Source of the DNA: Erwinia endophytica
Lineage (GTDB): Bacteria > Pseudomonadota > Gammaproteobacteria > Enterobacterales > Enterobacteriaceae
Assembly: GCF_009295515.1 (NCBI RefSeq)
Contig: NZ_RQVV01000037.1
Span: 43,022-107,021, forward strand
Direction: 5' to 3'
DNA length: 64,000 bases
Shown: piece after piece, positions 21,800 through 32,599 of the stretch
How the letters are laid out: the number at the start of each line of letters is the position of its first letter
Numbering within the stretch: the first letter of the stretch is position 1
Made by a program: the position numbers and the translations under genes
Notes under the pieces: generated by a model
Told to the model about the DNA's origin: nothing
The model's database searches: none
The model's input: the letters and a program-made list of their open reading frames with translations, nothing else

Positions 21800-23167
21800 A
21801 TGAACGATAACAAAATGACTCTGGTCGAACTGCGTGCGACATGGGGTTTAGGGACAGTCTTTTCCCTGCGTATGCTGGGGATGTTTATGGTCTTACCAGT
21901 CCTGACAACGTATGGCATGGCGTTACAGGGCGCAAGTGAATCATTAATAGGACTCGCCATTGGCATCTACGGTTTAACGCAGGCCGTATTCCAAATTCCC
22001 TTCGGCTTATTATCTGACCGTATCGGTCGTAAGCCATTAATCGTTGGTGGATTGCTGATTTTTGTGCTCGGCAGCGTGATTGCCGCCTGTACCACCTCAA
22101 TCTGGGGGGTTATTCTCGGACGCGCCTTACAGGGCTCCGGTGCCATTGCTGCCGCAGTGATGGCGCTGTTGTCTGACCTGACCCGTGAACAGAACCGTAC
22201 CAAAGCCATGGCCTTTATCGGCATCAGCTTTGGTATCACCTTTGCGATTGCCATGGTGCTTGGCCCTGTCATCACGCATGCACTGGGTCTGCATGCGCTC
22301 TTCTGGATGATTGCCGTCCTCGCCGCCAGTGGCATCCTGATAACCCTGCTGGTGGTGCCTTCTGCCTCAAACCATGTTCTTAATCGTGAATCAGGCATGG
22401 TAAAAGGCAGTATCAAACGGGTATTGGCTAACAGCCGCCTGGTGAAACTTAATTTCGGCATTATGTGTCTGCATATTCTGCTAATGTCGAGCTTTGTCGC
22501 GCTGCCCGGCGAATTTGAAAATGCCGGTTTTCCAGCGTCACAGCACTGGAAAATCTATCTGGTCACCATGTTGATTGCCTTCTGCGGCGTGATCCCGTTT
22601 ATCATTTATGCCGAAGTTAAGCGCCAGATGAAACGGGTATTCGTTTGCTGTGTGGCTCTCCTCCTGATTGCTGAAATTATATTGGGAGGCGCGGGCCATC
22701 ATTTCTGGACACTGGTGATTGGCGTACAGTTGTTTTTTATCGGCTTCAATCTGATGGAGGCGATCCTGCCGTCACTGGTCAGTAAAGAATCGCCGCCGGG
22801 TTACAAAGGCACGGCGATGGGACTGTATTCCACCAGCCAGTTTATGGGTGTGGCCATCGGCGGCAGTCTGGGGGGCTGGGTATTTGGTCATTTCCATGCA
22901 CAAACTGTCTTCCTGGTCGGTGCGGTCATTGCCGTCGTCTGGCTGCTGGTCAGTTTCACCATGCAGGAACCGCCTTACGTCAGCAGCTTGCGTATTATGC
23001 TGCAAGATAATGATGCAGATAAAAAACGACTGGAACAGCGCCTTAAAGCCCATCCGGGCGTAGCGTCCGTCCTGATCGTACCGGAAGAAAAAAGCGTCTA
23101 TGTGAAGATCGACAGCAAGGTGACCAACCGGGAAGCGCTGGAAGCACTGGTCAACACCCATGCCTGA
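21800..23167 (+). CDS. yajR: MFS transporter YajR
   Basis: A major facilitator superfamily transporter with 12 membrane helices (about residues 15-390) and a C-terminal soluble YAM domain (about 395-455) with a ferredoxin-like fold, as known for E. coli YajR. The MFS signature is seen in GLLSDRIGRKP (about residues 71-81). Length 455 matches the family (454). Its substrate is not known. It is convergent with yajQ. Confidence 0.94.
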   Translation: MNDNKMTLVELRATWGLGTVFSLRMLGMFMVLPVLTTYGMALQGASESLIGLAIGIYGLTQAVFQIPFGLLSDRIGRKPLIVGGLLIFVLGSVIAACTTSIWGVILGRALQGSGAIAAAVMALLSDLTREQNRTKAMAFIGISFGITFAIAMVLGPVITHALGLHALFWMIAVLAASGILITLLVVPSASNHVLNRESGMVKGSIKRVLANSRLVKLNFGIMCLHILLMSSFVALPGEFENAGFPASQHWKIYLVTMLIAFCGVIPFIIYAEVKRQMKRVFVCCVALLLIAEIILGGAGHHFWTLVIGVQLFFIGFNLMEAILPSLVSKESPPGYKGTAMGLYSTSQFMGVAIGGSLGGWVFGHFHAQTVFLVGAVIAVVWLLVSFTMQEPPYVSSLRIMLQDNDADKKRLEQRLKAHPGVASVLIVPEEKSVYVKIDSKVTNREALEALVNTHA

Positions 23168-23220
23168 TCGTCGCCGCTGACCACAGGTCAACGTGGTCAG
23201 CGCGGGTTAAAGCCCGTAAC

Positions 23221-23244
23221 GGCGGGCGAAAAATTTCGCCCGCC
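23221..23244. terminator. Hairpin between convergent yajR and yajQ
   Basis: A perfect GC-rich stem GGCGGGCGAAA/TTTCGCCCGCC lies between the two stop codons. It lacks a T-run on either side, so it may be a bidirectional terminator or an mRNA end stabiliser. Confidence 0.45.
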
Positions 23245-23249
23245 GTCCA

Positions 23250-23741
23250 CTAGTCACGGAAGTTTTTGAACTGGAACGGTTGTTCCAAATTACCACCACG
23301 CACCAGTGCCATCGCACTTTGCAGATCATCACGAGATTTGCCGGTTACCCGTACCGCCTCCCCCTGGATCTGGGTCTGTACTTTCAGCTTGCTGTCCTTA
23401 ATGAGCTTAACCAACTTTTTCGCCACATCGGTGGGAATGCCTTTTTTTAGTTTAGCATCCACCGCCCAGGTCTTACCGCTGTGTTCGATCTCTTCCGGGA
23501 CATCCAGCGCTCCCCCTTCAATACCGCGTTTCAGCAGCTTCTCGCGCAGGATATCCACCAGTTGCTTAACCTGGAAATCAGACTCGCTCAGCACCTTTAT
23601 GGATTCGTTTTTCTCATTCAGCTCATAGCTGGCGGTAACATTGCGAAAATCGAAACGAGTAGAGAGCTCACGATTGGCATTCTCAACGGCATTTCTTACT
23701 TCCTGCATGTCAATTTCTGAAACGATATCGAAAGATGGCAT
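23250..23741 (-). CDS. yajQ: YajQ family nucleotide-binding protein
   Basis: A 163-residue cytoplasmic protein of the YajQ family, with two RRM-like ferredoxin folds. Homologues bind nucleotides, and the Xanthomonas member binds cyclic di-GMP; in E. coli the role is unclear. The sequence begins [15 protein letters not shown] and ends [10 protein letters not shown], both family-typical. It is monocistronic here, convergent with yajR and divergent from panE. Confidence 0.95.
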   Translation of the reverse strand: MPSFDIVSEIDMQEVRNAVENANRELSTRFDFRNVTASYELNEKNESIKVLSESDFQVKQLVDILREKLLKRGIEGGALDVPEEIEHSGKTWAVDAKLKKGIPTDVAKKLVKLIKDSKLKVQTQIQGEAVRVTGKSRDDLQSAMALVRGGNLEQPFQFKNFRD

Positions 23742-23914
23742 GATCTATTCTCCTGATTCTAAAGTGACAGGCATAATACCCACTTAACTGGCTTAAAAAA
23801 ACCACCAGCGTGAACGCTATACTAAGAAAGTCTCCGCCGGCATGGATGCGGTTTTTTACCGGCAATGTCTGGACTGCTCGGCGGCCTTAAACAACCCGTA
23901 CGCGGGGAGGATCA

Positions 23915-24832
23915 ATGAAGATTACCGTATTGGGATGTGGTGCTTTAGGGCAGATTTGGCTGGCTGCTCTTGACGCACAGGGACATGAGGTTCAGGGCTG
24001 GTTGCGCGTACCTCAGCCGTACTGCTCAGTTAATGTGATTAGTCTGGACGGCACAGCAATCAACAAAACGTGGATTGCTAACGACCCGGCATTTTTAGCT
24101 GACAGCGATCTGCTGCTGGTGACGCTGAAAGCCTGGCAGGTTTCCGAAGCAGTGAAAAATCTGCAAATGATATTGCCTGCCGACTGCCCCATTCTTTTGC
24201 TGCATAACGGCATGGGCACGCTGGATGAACTACGCGCGATCCAGCAGCCATTATTGCGCGGTATTACCACACATGCAGCTAAACGCGATGGCACGGTTAT
24301 CGTGCATGTTGCCGCCGGGATAACGCATATCGGCCCCACCTCTCAAGCTGCCGGACCGTTAAGCAACCTGGCGGAAATGTTACACCAGGCTCTGCCGGAT
24401 GTGGCCTGGCACAATAATGTCGCCTCTGCTGCGTGGCAAAAACTGGCCGTTAACTGCGTGATCAATCCGCTAACCGTGCAGTATGACTGTCCTAACGGCG
24501 ATCTGCTTCAGCATCAGGCAGAAGTCTCTGCTTTGTGTGACGAAGTGGCGATGGTGATGGACCGCGAAGGCCAGCATACTTCACGCGAAGCATTACTGGA
24601 TTACGTGATGAATGTGATCCACGTTACGGCTGACAACACCTCTTCCATGTTGCAAGATATTCGTGCCGGAAAACACACGGAGATCGACTACATTACCGGT
24701 TATGTCATTCGTCGCGCACGGGCCCAGGGGCTGTCCACGCCGGAAAACAATCGACTTTATGAAATGATTAAGCGTAAGGAACAAGATTATGAGCGCGAAC
24801 GAATCGGTACTGGTTTGCCTGGCGCCTGGTAG
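23915..24832 (+). CDS. panE: 2-dehydropantoate 2-reductase (ketopantoate reductase)
   Basis: An NADPH-dependent enzyme reducing ketopantoate to pantoate for coenzyme A synthesis. The Rossmann motif GCGALG is at residues 7-12. The dinucleotide domain runs to about 170, followed by the all-helical C-terminal domain with the catalytic lysine near 176 ([15 protein letters not shown]). Length is 305 residues (303 in E. coli). It overlaps yajL by 44 bases, indicating an operon. Confidence 0.97.
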   Translation: MKITVLGCGALGQIWLAALDAQGHEVQGWLRVPQPYCSVNVISLDGTAINKTWIANDPAFLADSDLLLVTLKAWQVSEAVKNLQMILPADCPILLLHNGMGTLDELRAIQQPLLRGITTHAAKRDGTVIVHVAAGITHIGPTSQAAGPLSNLAEMLHQALPDVAWHNNVASAAWQKLAVNCVINPLTVQYDCPNGDLLQHQAEVSALCDEVAMVMDREGQHTSREALLDYVMNVIHVTADNTSSMLQDIRAGKHTEIDYITGYVIRRARAQGLSTPENNRLYEMIKRKEQDYERERIGTGLPGAW

Positions 24833-25394
24833 TGAGGAAACCGAAGCCGTTACCACTATCGACCTGCTGGTGCGCGGCGGCCTGACGGTCACCACAGCCA
24901 GCGTAACCGATGACGGCAGTACAGAAATCCGTTGCTCAAGAGGAGTCCGTCTGCTGGCCGATGTCCCACTGGTCGAGGTGGCTGATAACGATTTCGCTGC
25001 CATCGTTTTGCCTGGTGGCCTGAAAGGCGCGGAAGCTTTTCGTGATAGCCCTCTACTGATCGAAACTGTTCGCCAGTTTCATCTTGCGGGGCGGATTGTC
25101 GCCGCGATTTGTGCCGCGGCGGGGACGGTGCTGGTACCGCATGATCTGTTCCCGGTCGGCAATATGACAGGGTTTCCCGCACTGAAAGCGACCATTCCTG
25201 CTGAAAAGTGGGTAGATAAACGTGTTGTGTGGGATCCGCGAGTGAAGCTACTGACCAGCCAGGGACCAGGAACCGCTATCGACTTTGCGCTGAAACTGAT
25301 AGACCTGTTGGTCGGTAAAGATAAAGCACATGAAGTGGCGTCACAACTGGTCGTGGCAGCCGGTATTTTTGATTACCGCGAGTGGGTGGAATAA
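24789..25394 (+). CDS. yajL: DJ-1/PfpI family protein YajL
   Basis: A DJ-1 superfamily protein of 201 residues. The oxidation-sensitive nucleophile cysteine is in [11 protein letters not shown], and the conserved Glu is near the N-terminus in [10 protein letters not shown]. coli YajL protects against oxidative stress and carbonyl damage; whether it is a true deglycase is disputed. It starts inside panE. Its 3' end faces thiI, with a small stem (25429-25448) between them. Confidence 0.95.
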   Translation: MSANESVLVCLAPGSEETEAVTTIDLLVRGGLTVTTASVTDDGSTEIRCSRGVRLLADVPLVEVADNDFAAIVLPGGLKGAEAFRDSPLLIETVRQFHLAGRIVAAICAAAGTVLVPHDLFPVGNMTGFPALKATIPAEKWVDKRVVWDPRVKLLTSQGPGTAIDFALKLIDLLVGKDKAHEVASQLVVAAGIFDYREWVE

Positions 25395-25455
25395 GCGCAG
25401 GGGTCATCGCCATACGCTAAAAATAACTGGGGCGAATGACGTCGCCCCCCGCAGG

Positions 25456-26904
25456 TTATGGCCGGTAGATTTTCACATTGGTGAAACCCTGTTCGCGCAG
25501 ATACAACGCCTGTAAGCGACTCATCACCCCCCGCTCGCAGTACAACAGCCAGGTTTTACTCTGATCAAGAGTAGAAAATTGCGAGCTGAGTTTATAGAAC
25601 GGCAGGCCTTTAACCTCCACGCCTTCCAGCGTCAGCGGATGATCATCCTGTTCTTCTGGTGAACGAATATCCAGTACGACATCGTTGTCGCTGAAGGAAA
25701 CCACGGTTTCCACTTCCACCCCTTCCTGCCGGGTGTCTTCAGCAATCTGGCGAATATCGACATTGGTCGCTTCTTCCACCACTTTGTCGAGGATGGCGAA
25801 ATCAAAGTTTTGCTCTTCCGCTTCGATTTTTGCCTTCACCGCTTTCACCGTCGGGCTTTTTGAGATAACCCCACAGTATTCCGGCATGGTACGGGCAAAA
25901 TCTTCGGTGCCGATATGACGCGCCATCTGCATAATGTGCTCTTTGTCATGCGAGATAAGCGGACGCAGAACCAGCGTATCAGACACATTATCAATCAACC
26001 GCAGATTGGTCAGCGTCTGACTGGAAACCTGCCCCAGCGCTTCACCCGTGACAATCGCCTGCACACCATAACGCTCAGCGATTCTCGACGCCGCACGCAC
26101 CATCATGCGCTTGAGCACCACGCCCATCTGACCGTCTTCCACTTTTTCAAGGATCTCACCGACCACTGGCTCAAAGTTAATCGCCACGAAACGCACCTTG
26201 TGCGAGCGGCCAAAACGGTTCCATAGATAGTGAGCGACCTGACGCACACCAATTTCATGTGCCGCACCGCCAAGATTAAAGAAACAGTAATGCACACGGC
26301 AACCACGGCGGATCAACATATAGCTGGAGACGCCAGAATCGAAACCACCGGAAATCAACGACAGCACATCTTCCTGCGTACCGATCGGAAAACCGCCAAT
26401 GCCGGCATAGCGACCGGTGACCAGCAGCAATCGATCATCTTCAACCTCCAAGTTAACCGTCACCTCCGGGTGATTCAGTTGCACCTTCGCACTGGCAACA
26501 TGCTGATTCAACCCACCACCGACATAACGCTCAACGTCCTGAGAACTAAAATCATGTTTGCCGCGACGTTTCACGCGAACACAGAAGGTTTTCCCCTCAA
26601 TTTTTTCGCGGTTCAGCTCCAGGGCCTGCTCAAAGATATTGTGCATGTCGGTATACGGACGATCTTCCACTGCCAGTACATGATGAATACCCGGAATACG
26701 CGACAGTTCATCGACTATCGTCTCGCGCTGACTTTCATTTTTAGAACGCACTTCAATATGATCCCAATGACGTACAACCGCCAGTGAGTCATCATACTGT
26801 TTCAGTACGTTACGAATGTTGGTCGTCAGGATTTTAATAAAACGCAGACGAACAGATTGGCTTTTGATGGTAATTTCGGGGAATAGCTTAATGATAAACT
26901 TCAT
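25456..26904 (-). CDS. thiI: tRNA 4-thiouridine synthetase / sulfur carrier ThiI
   Basis: It makes 4-thiouridine in tRNA and provides sulfur for the thiamine thiazole. The order is an N-terminal ferredoxin-like and THUMP domain (about 1-165), then an ATP-pyrophosphatase domain with P-loop LISGGFDSG. The conserved Cys is in [10 protein letters not shown] (C344 region). A C-terminal rhodanese domain carries the persulfide Cys in [10 protein letters not shown] (about 456). Length is 482, the E. coli value. Dxs (thiazole precursor) and ThiL (thiamine phosphate kinase) are encoded nearby. Confidence 0.97.
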   Translation of the reverse strand: MKFIIKLFPEITIKSQSVRLRFIKILTTNIRNVLKQYDDSLAVVRHWDHIEVRSKNESQRETIVDELSRIPGIHHVLAVEDRPYTDMHNIFEQALELNREKIEGKTFCVRVKRRGKHDFSSQDVERYVGGGLNQHVASAKVQLNHPEVTVNLEVEDDRLLLVTGRYAGIGGFPIGTQEDVLSLISGGFDSGVSSYMLIRRGCRVHYCFFNLGGAAHEIGVRQVAHYLWNRFGRSHKVRFVAINFEPVVGEILEKVEDGQMGVVLKRMMVRAASRIAERYGVQAIVTGEALGQVSSQTLTNLRLIDNVSDTLVLRPLISHDKEHIMQMARHIGTEDFARTMPEYCGVISKSPTVKAVKAKIEAEEQNFDFAILDKVVEEATNVDIRQIAEDTRQEGVEVETVVSFSDNDVVLDIRSPEEQDDHPLTLEGVEVKGLPFYKLSSQFSTLDQSKTWLLYCERGVMSRLQALYLREQGFTNVKIYRP

Positions 26905-27251
26905 GGCAGCATGGATTCATTGGGCAATTAAGTGCTGTAATATCGGCACTTAGAGGGTAAAATCATGATAATTAGTGGGTCGCATTTTCCGCATTATCAC
27001 CTAAAATAACTGGAACTATAAATAAAGCGGCAACTGCATGTATCCCTGGCGCTTACTCAGGTAAGTTAACCGGGGTGAATGGCACTCAGCCACACGGCTT
27101 CAAATATGCAGGGTGCATTCAGGGGCTGGATTGTAGCACACCTGTCTGGCGACTGCTTCTTCATCTGTCACCGACATCATTATTTTGCGAATCATTTTGA
27201 GTCGGCTACCATATCTGACTTCATGGTGAAAAAACTGAGCTAATAGCCACT
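26905..27251. other. Divergent promoter region thiI/xseB with repeat
   Basis: About 350 bases between divergent genes. It contains the fourth copy of the dispersed palindrome (26998-27125). The remainder should hold both promoters, which I cannot fix by eye. Confidence 0.5.
26998..27125 (+). repeat. Degenerate dispersed intergenic palindrome, copy 4
   Basis: Same orientation as copy 3. It has AAAATAACTGGAACT at the left end, an AAGCGGCAACTGCATGTATCC arm, a central CTTACTCAGGTAAG, a GGGGTGAATGGCACTCAGCC arm, and a GGCTTCAAATATGCAGGGTG right end. The central CTTACT...AGTAAG-type palindrome is the most conserved part among the copies. Confidence 0.6.
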
Positions 27252-27494
27252 ATGCCGAAAAAAGCCGAACAACCTGCCAGCTTTGAAACCTCTCTGGAAC
27301 AGCTGGAGCAGATTGTCTCTCGCCTTGAAAGCGGGGACTTGCCACTGGAAGAAGCACTCAACGAGTTTGAACGCGGCGTTCAACTGGCCCGCGTGGGACA
27401 GCAAAAATTGCAACAAGCGGAACAACGCGTGCAGATCCTGCTCAGCGATGATAAAGATGCCGAATTGAAGCCTTTCTCGCCGGAAAACAACTGA
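27252..27494 (+). CDS. xseB: Exodeoxyribonuclease VII small subunit
   Basis: An 80-residue helical protein that assembles with XseA into exonuclease VII, which degrades single-stranded DNA. The sequence [20 protein letters not shown] is the family core. It is the first gene of the xseB-ispA-dxs operon; its stop overlaps the ispA start (ATGA). Confidence 0.97.
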   Translation: MPKKAEQPASFETSLEQLEQIVSRLESGDLPLEEALNEFERGVQLARVGQQKLQQAEQRVQILLSDDKDAELKPFSPENN

Positions 27495-28393
27495 TGGATT
27501 TTAGCGCCCTCCTGACCGCGTATCACACGCGTGTTAATCAGGCATTACAACACTTTATCGCACCACTACCCTTTCAGAGTTCTCCTCTGGTCAACGCGAT
27601 GGAATATGGCGCATTATTAGGTGGTAAGCGACTGCGTCCGTTCCTGGTCTATGCCACCGGAGAAATGCTGCACGCTGACAGCGCCGCACTGGATGCGCCC
27701 GCTGCAGCGGTCGAATGCATTCACGCTTATTCGCTTATCCACGATGATTTACCTGCCATGGATGACGACAGCCTGCGCCGCGGCCAGCCAACCTGCCATA
27801 TTAAATTTGGTGAAGATACCGCCATTTTAGCCGGTGACGCGCTGCAAACGCTGGCTTTCACTATTTTGGCCGATACGCCGATGCCTGGCGTATCCGCTGA
27901 GGATCGTATCGCGATGATTTCTGAACTGGCCCAGGCCAGCGGTGCTGCCGGGATGTGTGGTGGCCAGGCGCTGGATCTGGCGGCAGAAGGCCAGCAAGTC
28001 AACCTGTCGATGTTGGAACAGATCCATCGTCATAAAACCGGGGCGCTCATCCGTGCCTCAGTTCGCCTGGGGGCATTGGCGGCCGCAGAACGGGGGCATG
28101 CCGCCATGCCTGCGCTGGACCGCTATGCTAACGCGATTGGTCTGGCGTTCCAGGTACAGGACGACATACTCGATGTAGTGGGTGATACCGCTGTTATCGG
28201 AAAGCGGCAGGGAGCCGATCAGGCGCTGGGAAAAAGTACCTATCCCGCCCTGTTAGGACTTGAACGTGCACGCGCTAAAGCCTGGGATCTCTATCAGGAA
28301 TCGCTCAGCGCACTGGATACGCTTGCCGCGCAATCATTTAACACCACATCATTACAAGCGCTGGCAAGTTATATAATTGAACGCAATAAATAA
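27494..28393 (+). CDS. ispA: Farnesyl diphosphate synthase
   Basis: It condenses isopentenyl diphosphate with dimethylallyl and geranyl diphosphates to give farnesyl diphosphate. The first Asp-rich motif is DDLPAMDDD (about residues 84-92) and the second is [10 protein letters not shown]. Length 299 equals E. coli. The product feeds ubiquinone, undecaprenyl phosphate and, through CyoE, haem O. It lies between xseB and dxs in one operon. Confidence 0.97.
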   Translation: MDFSALLTAYHTRVNQALQHFIAPLPFQSSPLVNAMEYGALLGGKRLRPFLVYATGEMLHADSAALDAPAAAVECIHAYSLIHDDLPAMDDDSLRRGQPTCHIKFGEDTAILAGDALQTLAFTILADTPMPGVSAEDRIAMISELAQASGAAGMCGGQALDLAAEGQQVNLSMLEQIHRHKTGALIRASVRLGALAAAERGHAAMPALDRYANAIGLAFQVQDDILDVVGDTAVIGKRQGADQALGKSTYPALLGLERARAKAWDLYQESLSALDTLAAQSFNTTSLQALASYIIERNK

Positions 28394-28412
28394 CGTCCAC
28401 AATGAGTCTCTG

Positions 28413-30278
28413 ATGAGTTTTGATACCGCAAAATATCCGACACTGGCATTGGCCGCGTCAGTACAAGAACTACGTTCACTGCCCAAAGAGAGCCTGCCAA
28501 AACTCTGTGACGAGCTGCGCCAGTATTTACTCGACAGTGTCAGCCGCTCCAGCGGCCATTTTGCCTCCGGACTGGGCGTGGTGGAACTGACCGTTGCGCT
28601 GCATTATGTTTACAACACGCCATTCGACTACCTGGTGTGGGACGTAGGCCATCAGGCCTATCCGCATAAAATCCTGACCGGCCGCCGCGATCGCATCGGC
28701 ACCATCCGGCAGAAAAATGGCCTGCATCCTTTCCCCTGGCGCGATGAAAGCGAGTTCGACGTGCTCAACGTCGGGCACTCGTCCACCTCGATCAGCGCGG
28801 GTCTCGGTATGGCGGTTGCCGCCGAGAAAGAAGACAAAGGGCGCCGTATCGCCTGCGTGATTGGCGATGGTGCCATCACGGCCGGAATGGCGTTCGAAGC
28901 GATGAACCATGCCGGCGATATCAAACCGGATATGCTGGTGGTATTGAACGACAACGAAATGTCGATTTCAGAAAACGTCGGTGCGCTAAACAATCGCCTG
29001 GCGCAGATTCTTTCCGGTAAAACCTACTCGCGTTTGCGTGAAAGCGGCAAAAAAGTGCTGACCAGCCTGCCCCCGATTAAAGAACTGGTGAAGCGCACGG
29101 AAGAACACCTGAAAGGTATGGTCGTACCCGGTACACTGTTTGAAGAGTTGGGCTGGAACTATATCGGGCCTGTCGACGGCCATGATGTGCTGTCGCTGGT
29201 GCATACGCTGAAAAATATGCGTGAGCTGAAAGGCCCACAGTTTCTACATATCATGACCAAAAAGGGCAAAGGCTACGCCCCGGCAGAAAAAGACCCGATT
29301 AGCTGGCACGCAGTGCCTAAGTTCGATCCGGCCAGCGGCCTGCTGCCCAAAGCGGCCGAAGGGCTGCCGAGCTATTCCAAAATTTTTGGTCAGTGGTTGA
29401 GCGAAACCGCCGCTGATGACAACAAGCTGATGGCGGTAACACCAGCGATGCGTGAAGGTTCCGGCATGGTCAGCTTCTCTCGCGAGTATCCGGATCAGTA
29501 TTTCGATGTGGCGATAGCGGAACAGCACGCGGTAACCTTTGCGGCCGGTCTGGCGATTGGCGGTTATAAGCCGGTGGTCGCCATCTACTCGACATTCCTG
29601 CAACGTGCTTACGACCAGTTAATCCATGATGTGGCAATCCAGAAGCTACCGGTGCTGTTCGCCATTGACCGCGGCGGTATCGTCGGCGCTGACGGACAAA
29701 CCCACCAGGGCGCGTTTGATCTCTCCTTTCTGCGTTGCATCCCTAACATGGTTATCATGACGCCAAGCGATGAGAACGAGTGCCGCCAGATGCTGTATAC
29801 CGGCTATCACTACTCACAAGGCCCAAGCGCCGTACGTTATCCCCGTGGTTCCGGCACCGGCGCGGAACTGAAACCGCTTGCCGCGCTTCCCTTGGGTAAA
29901 GGGGTGATAAAGCGACAAGGCGAAAAACTGGCGATCCTCAACTTTGGCACGTTGCTGCCGGAAGCGTTTTCGGTCGCTGAATCCCTGAATGCCACGCTGG
30001 TGGATATGCGCTTTGTCAAACCGCTGGATGAGGCGTTGATCTTTGAGCTGGCCGCCAGCCATCAAGCGTTGATCACCCTGGAAGAAGGCGCGATCAAAGG
30101 CGGTGCCGGGAGTGGCGTAATTGAACGACTCATGGCGAAGCGTCTGCTGGTACCCGTACTGAATATCGGTCTGCCGGACGAATTCATTCCACAAGGCACT
30201 CAGGAGGAAATCCGCCATGACTATCAACTGGATGCCGAAGGGATTGAGCAGCAAATAAGCCACTGGCTGGCGCAATAA
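28413..30278 (+). CDS. dxs: 1-deoxy-D-xylulose-5-phosphate synthase
   Basis: A thiamine diphosphate enzyme joining pyruvate and glyceraldehyde 3-phosphate, the first step of the MEP isoprenoid pathway and the source of DXP for thiamine and pyridoxal. The ThDP motif starts [14 protein letters not shown]. The pyrimidine-binding half contains the catalytic Glu in VAIAEQHAV, and a transketolase C-terminal domain follows. The ATG at 28413 gives 621 residues (620 in E. coli). The frame is open 12 codons earlier but overlaps ispA. Third gene of the operon. Confidence 0.97.
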   Translation: MSFDTAKYPTLALAASVQELRSLPKESLPKLCDELRQYLLDSVSRSSGHFASGLGVVELTVALHYVYNTPFDYLVWDVGHQAYPHKILTGRRDRIGTIRQKNGLHPFPWRDESEFDVLNVGHSSTSISAGLGMAVAAEKEDKGRRIACVIGDGAITAGMAFEAMNHAGDIKPDMLVVLNDNEMSISENVGALNNRLAQILSGKTYSRLRESGKKVLTSLPPIKELVKRTEEHLKGMVVPGTLFEELGWNYIGPVDGHDVLSLVHTLKNMRELKGPQFLHIMTKKGKGYAPAEKDPISWHAVPKFDPASGLLPKAAEGLPSYSKIFGQWLSETAADDNKLMAVTPAMREGSGMVSFSREYPDQYFDVAIAEQHAVTFAAGLAIGGYKPVVAIYSTFLQRAYDQLIHDVAIQKLPVLFAIDRGGIVGADGQTHQGAFDLSFLRCIPNMVIMTPSDENECRQMLYTGYHYSQGPSAVRYPRGSGTGAELKPLAALPLGKGVIKRQGEKLAILNFGTLLPEAFSVAESLNATLVDMRFVKPLDEALIFELAASHQALITLEEGAIKGGAGSGVIERLMAKRLLVPVLNIGLPDEFIPQGTQEEIRHDYQLDAEGIEQQISHWLAQ

Positions 30279-30289
30279 TTCCGCACAAA

Positions 30290-30307
30290 GCTCCCCATTC
30301 GGGGAGC
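30290..30307 (+). terminator. Hairpin downstream of dxs
   Basis: A perfect stem GCTCCCC/GGGGAGC with an ATTC loop lies 11 bases after dxs. The following bases CTCTCACC are only weakly T-rich, so termination is likely but not certain. Confidence 0.5.
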
Positions 30308-30373
30308 CTCTCACCTGCTATGCTGCTTTAATCGGTTGCAATGCCGTTAACCGCTAAGCTGACCGGAGAGCAC

Positions 30374-30977
30374 ATGAAAACCATTCAGGGACTACCACAC
30401 CCCCATTGAGGAAACGCTGGAAGCGCTGGATGACGTGGTAAAATCCGGTAAGGCTTCCGCTACCTTGGCGCCTCGTCAATGTACGCCTGGCAATTTGCCA
30501 GGGCACTGTACACGGCTGATCGTCATGGCTGGACGCATTTTGTCAGCATGCAGGATCAGTACAATCTGATCCTGCGCGAAGAAGAACGTGAAATGCACCC
30601 ATTGTGTCAGGCGGCAAACATTGCGGCCCTGCCGTGGAGCCCGCTGGAGCGTGGTCGCCTGACCCGTCCATGGGGTGAATCGCCCCCGCTCCGCCACGGA
30701 TAAATTTGGCGCCACACTGTACGACAAAACGGAGGAGGATGATCGGGTGATTGCCGAACGCCTGGCGATGATAGCCGAAAACAGAGGTGTCAGCCGCGCG
30801 CAAATCGCGTTAGCGTGGATGCTGAGGAAACCCGCCGTCACCGCGCCGATTATCGGGGCTTCCCGAGCTGAACAACTGGCGGATCTGATCAACACGGTGG
30901 ATGTGGAACTGACCCAGGAAGAGATGACCGACCTGGAAAGCGCCTATCAACCCCACCCTGTGGTGGGCTTCGAATAA
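30374..30977 (+). pseudogene. yajO: Decayed aldo/keto reductase yajO
   Basis: Remnant of YajO, the NADP aldo/keto reductase that follows dxs in E. coli. Pieces of the C-terminal half survive in three reading frames: TPIEETLEALDDVVKSGKA, then RYLGASSMYAWQFARAL through GRLTRPWGE, then FGATLYDKT through PHPVVGFE. The start ATG at 30374 is joined directly to this half, so about 145 codons including the catalytic Tyr region are deleted. Two frameshifts (near 30456 and 30680) break the rest. A functional product is not possible. Confidence 0.9.
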
Positions 30978-31014
30978 TCCACGCAAGATAAAAAAGACGC
31001 GACTTAAACGACTG

Positions 31015-31053
31015 AAAAAACAGGCTTTGCAGCTGCAGATTCCGCCAAGCCTG
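31015..31053 (-). terminator. Terminator downstream of the TIM-barrel-like gene
   Basis: The stem CAGGCTT/AAGCCTG (31021-31053) with an inner CTGCAG is followed by six T on the minus strand, about 12 bases past the stop. Confidence 0.8.
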
Positions 31054-31064
31054 CTAAGATGCTT

Positions 31065-31991
31065 TCAGCGGTTAATGGAGCGGGCCATCCGTGCATAAGT
31101 ATGCCGCACGCCACGAATAGCAATACTGTAGGCCTGAATATTCTCCGGCAAGGCCATCCCGCTATAACCGGTATCACCAATATGATGCAGATCGGCACCG
31201 GCCATTTTACACATCAACGCAATTTGCCTGATCGTTGAGACATCGCATCCCTCTTGTGAGGTGCCGATTGCCGTCATCGCCATTTTCCCACCCTGATGGA
31301 TACGGCTGATTAAGTGTTCCGCATACTCCTGAGTGATGCCCGGCACCGTCCCCGGCGCCGGGATCAGTACAATATCCGCGCCATGGGCGATAAAATCATC
31401 AATATCGGCAACGCTGATAATTTTCTCTCCTGCAGCAGGCAGGATCCCAGCCGCATGCATTTTCCCGGCGATAATCACCAGCCGGTTCCCCACCGCCGCG
31501 TGGATTGTTTTGATACTGCTACAGATGGCTTGATTACTGACGCCGTTTCCGGGATTACCGGTCAGCACAATAAATTTCGCCCCCATATCCGCCAGCTTCA
31601 ATGCATTTTCAGCCGTCGCCAGGCGTCCCCGCTTCATGGCCCAGAATTCGCTATGTCCGGCATCAAAGGCTGGATCAACAGCTTCAAGATTGACACCGAT
31701 AACCCGACCGGTTAACCGTTGCAGCTCACGCAGTGACTCCTGCGGGGGCGTTCCTTGCGGCAAGCCCGCAATCCCCGGATTCTCTGCGTCAAAGACATTG
31801 AGCAACAACAGGTCAGCGCCCTGACTGGCCGCCAACTCTGCATTGGTGATAGTAACCAATAATGGCTGTATAGCGGCAATGGTTTCACTGACCACAATTC
31901 GCCCTTCACTCTGGCGCAATGAATCCAGCAGATCCTGACGTTGAATGTCAGCCAGCTCAGATGCACAACAATCAAGATAACGCTTGAACAT
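31065..31991 (-). CDS. TIM-barrel-like protein of unknown function (DUF7916-like)
   Basis: A 308-residue soluble protein with a strong Shine-Dalgarno (AAGGAGGGGG). Repeated strand-helix units (NAELAASQGADLLLLNVFD, AKFIVLTGNPGNG, GADIVLIPAPGTVPG, GGKMAMTAIGTSQEG) suggest a beta/alpha barrel. Residues such as HHIGDTGYSG near the C-terminus look like a phosphate or metal site. I recall similar proteins, annotated as DUF7916 or loosely as phosphonomutase-like, often near sugar transport genes. It is not between dxs and pgpA in E. coli, so it is an insertion or a loss elsewhere. No specific reaction can be assigned. Confidence 0.6.
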   Translation of the reverse strand: MFKRYLDCCASELADIQRQDLLDSLRQSEGRIVVSETIAAIQPLLVTITNAELAASQGADLLLLNVFDAENPGIAGLPQGTPPQESLRELQRLTGRVIGVNLEAVDPAFDAGHSEFWAMKRGRLATAENALKLADMGAKFIVLTGNPGNGVSNQAICSSIKTIHAAVGNRLVIIAGKMHAAGILPAAGEKIISVADIDDFIAHGADIVLIPAPGTVPGITQEYAEHLISRIHQGGKMAMTAIGTSQEGCDVSTIRQIALMCKMAGADLHHIGDTGYSGMALPENIQAYSIAIRGVRHTYARMARSINR

Positions 31992-32092
31992 ACCCCCTCC
32001 TTATCGGTAAAAGGAAGCAGTATAAGTCAGAAGAATCTCAACTGACAGTGGAAGCTCCAGTGTCTGCTCGTCGGGAACGCACAGCATAGCGC

Positions 32093-32599
32093 TTAGCGCG
32101 CCAGATACAGACCCGCGTAGTACAGCACCCCCGCCGAGAAAATCCCGGCCACGATATCGTCGACCATAATGCCCATCCCGCCATGAACATTACGATCAAA
32201 CCAGCGGATCGGCCATGGTTTCCACATATCCAGAATACGGAACACCACAAAACCCGCCAACACCCATTGCCAGTTATTCACCGGGATCGCCATCAGTGTA
32301 ATCCACATGCCGATAAACTCGTCCCAGACGATACTGCCATGGTCATGTACTCCCATGTCTTTTGCGGTACGATGGCAAAGATAAACACCGATACAGATAC
32401 CAAACATCACCAGCAACGAATAGATATCCTTCGGTAGCCAGGTCATCAGCCACCAGAATGGAATAGAAGCAATCGACCCCATCGTGCCCGGCACATATGG
32501 ACTTAAGCCGCTACCAAATCCCGTCGCCAACAGGTGCCACGGGTTGCTCATTTTCAGGCGACTTTTCGCCACATCTTTACCGCTGGCCAAAATGCTCAA
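32093..32599 (-). CDS. pgpA: Phosphatidylglycerophosphatase A
   Basis: An inner-membrane phosphatase that makes phosphatidylglycerol from its phosphate. The 168 residues have four hydrophobic segments and the family motifs [13 protein letters not shown] and WDEFIGMW. Acidic residues in the latter bind the metal. It overlaps the end of thiL by 23 bases, indicating translational coupling as in E. coli. Confidence 0.96.
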   Translation of the reverse strand: MSILASGKDVAKSRLKMSNPWHLLATGFGSGLSPYVPGTMGSIASIPFWWLMTWLPKDIYSLLVMFGICIGVYLCHRTAKDMGVHDHGSIVWDEFIGMWITLMAIPVNNWQWVLAGFVVFRILDMWKPWPIRWFDRNVHGGMGIMVDDIVAGIFSAGVLYYAGLYLAR

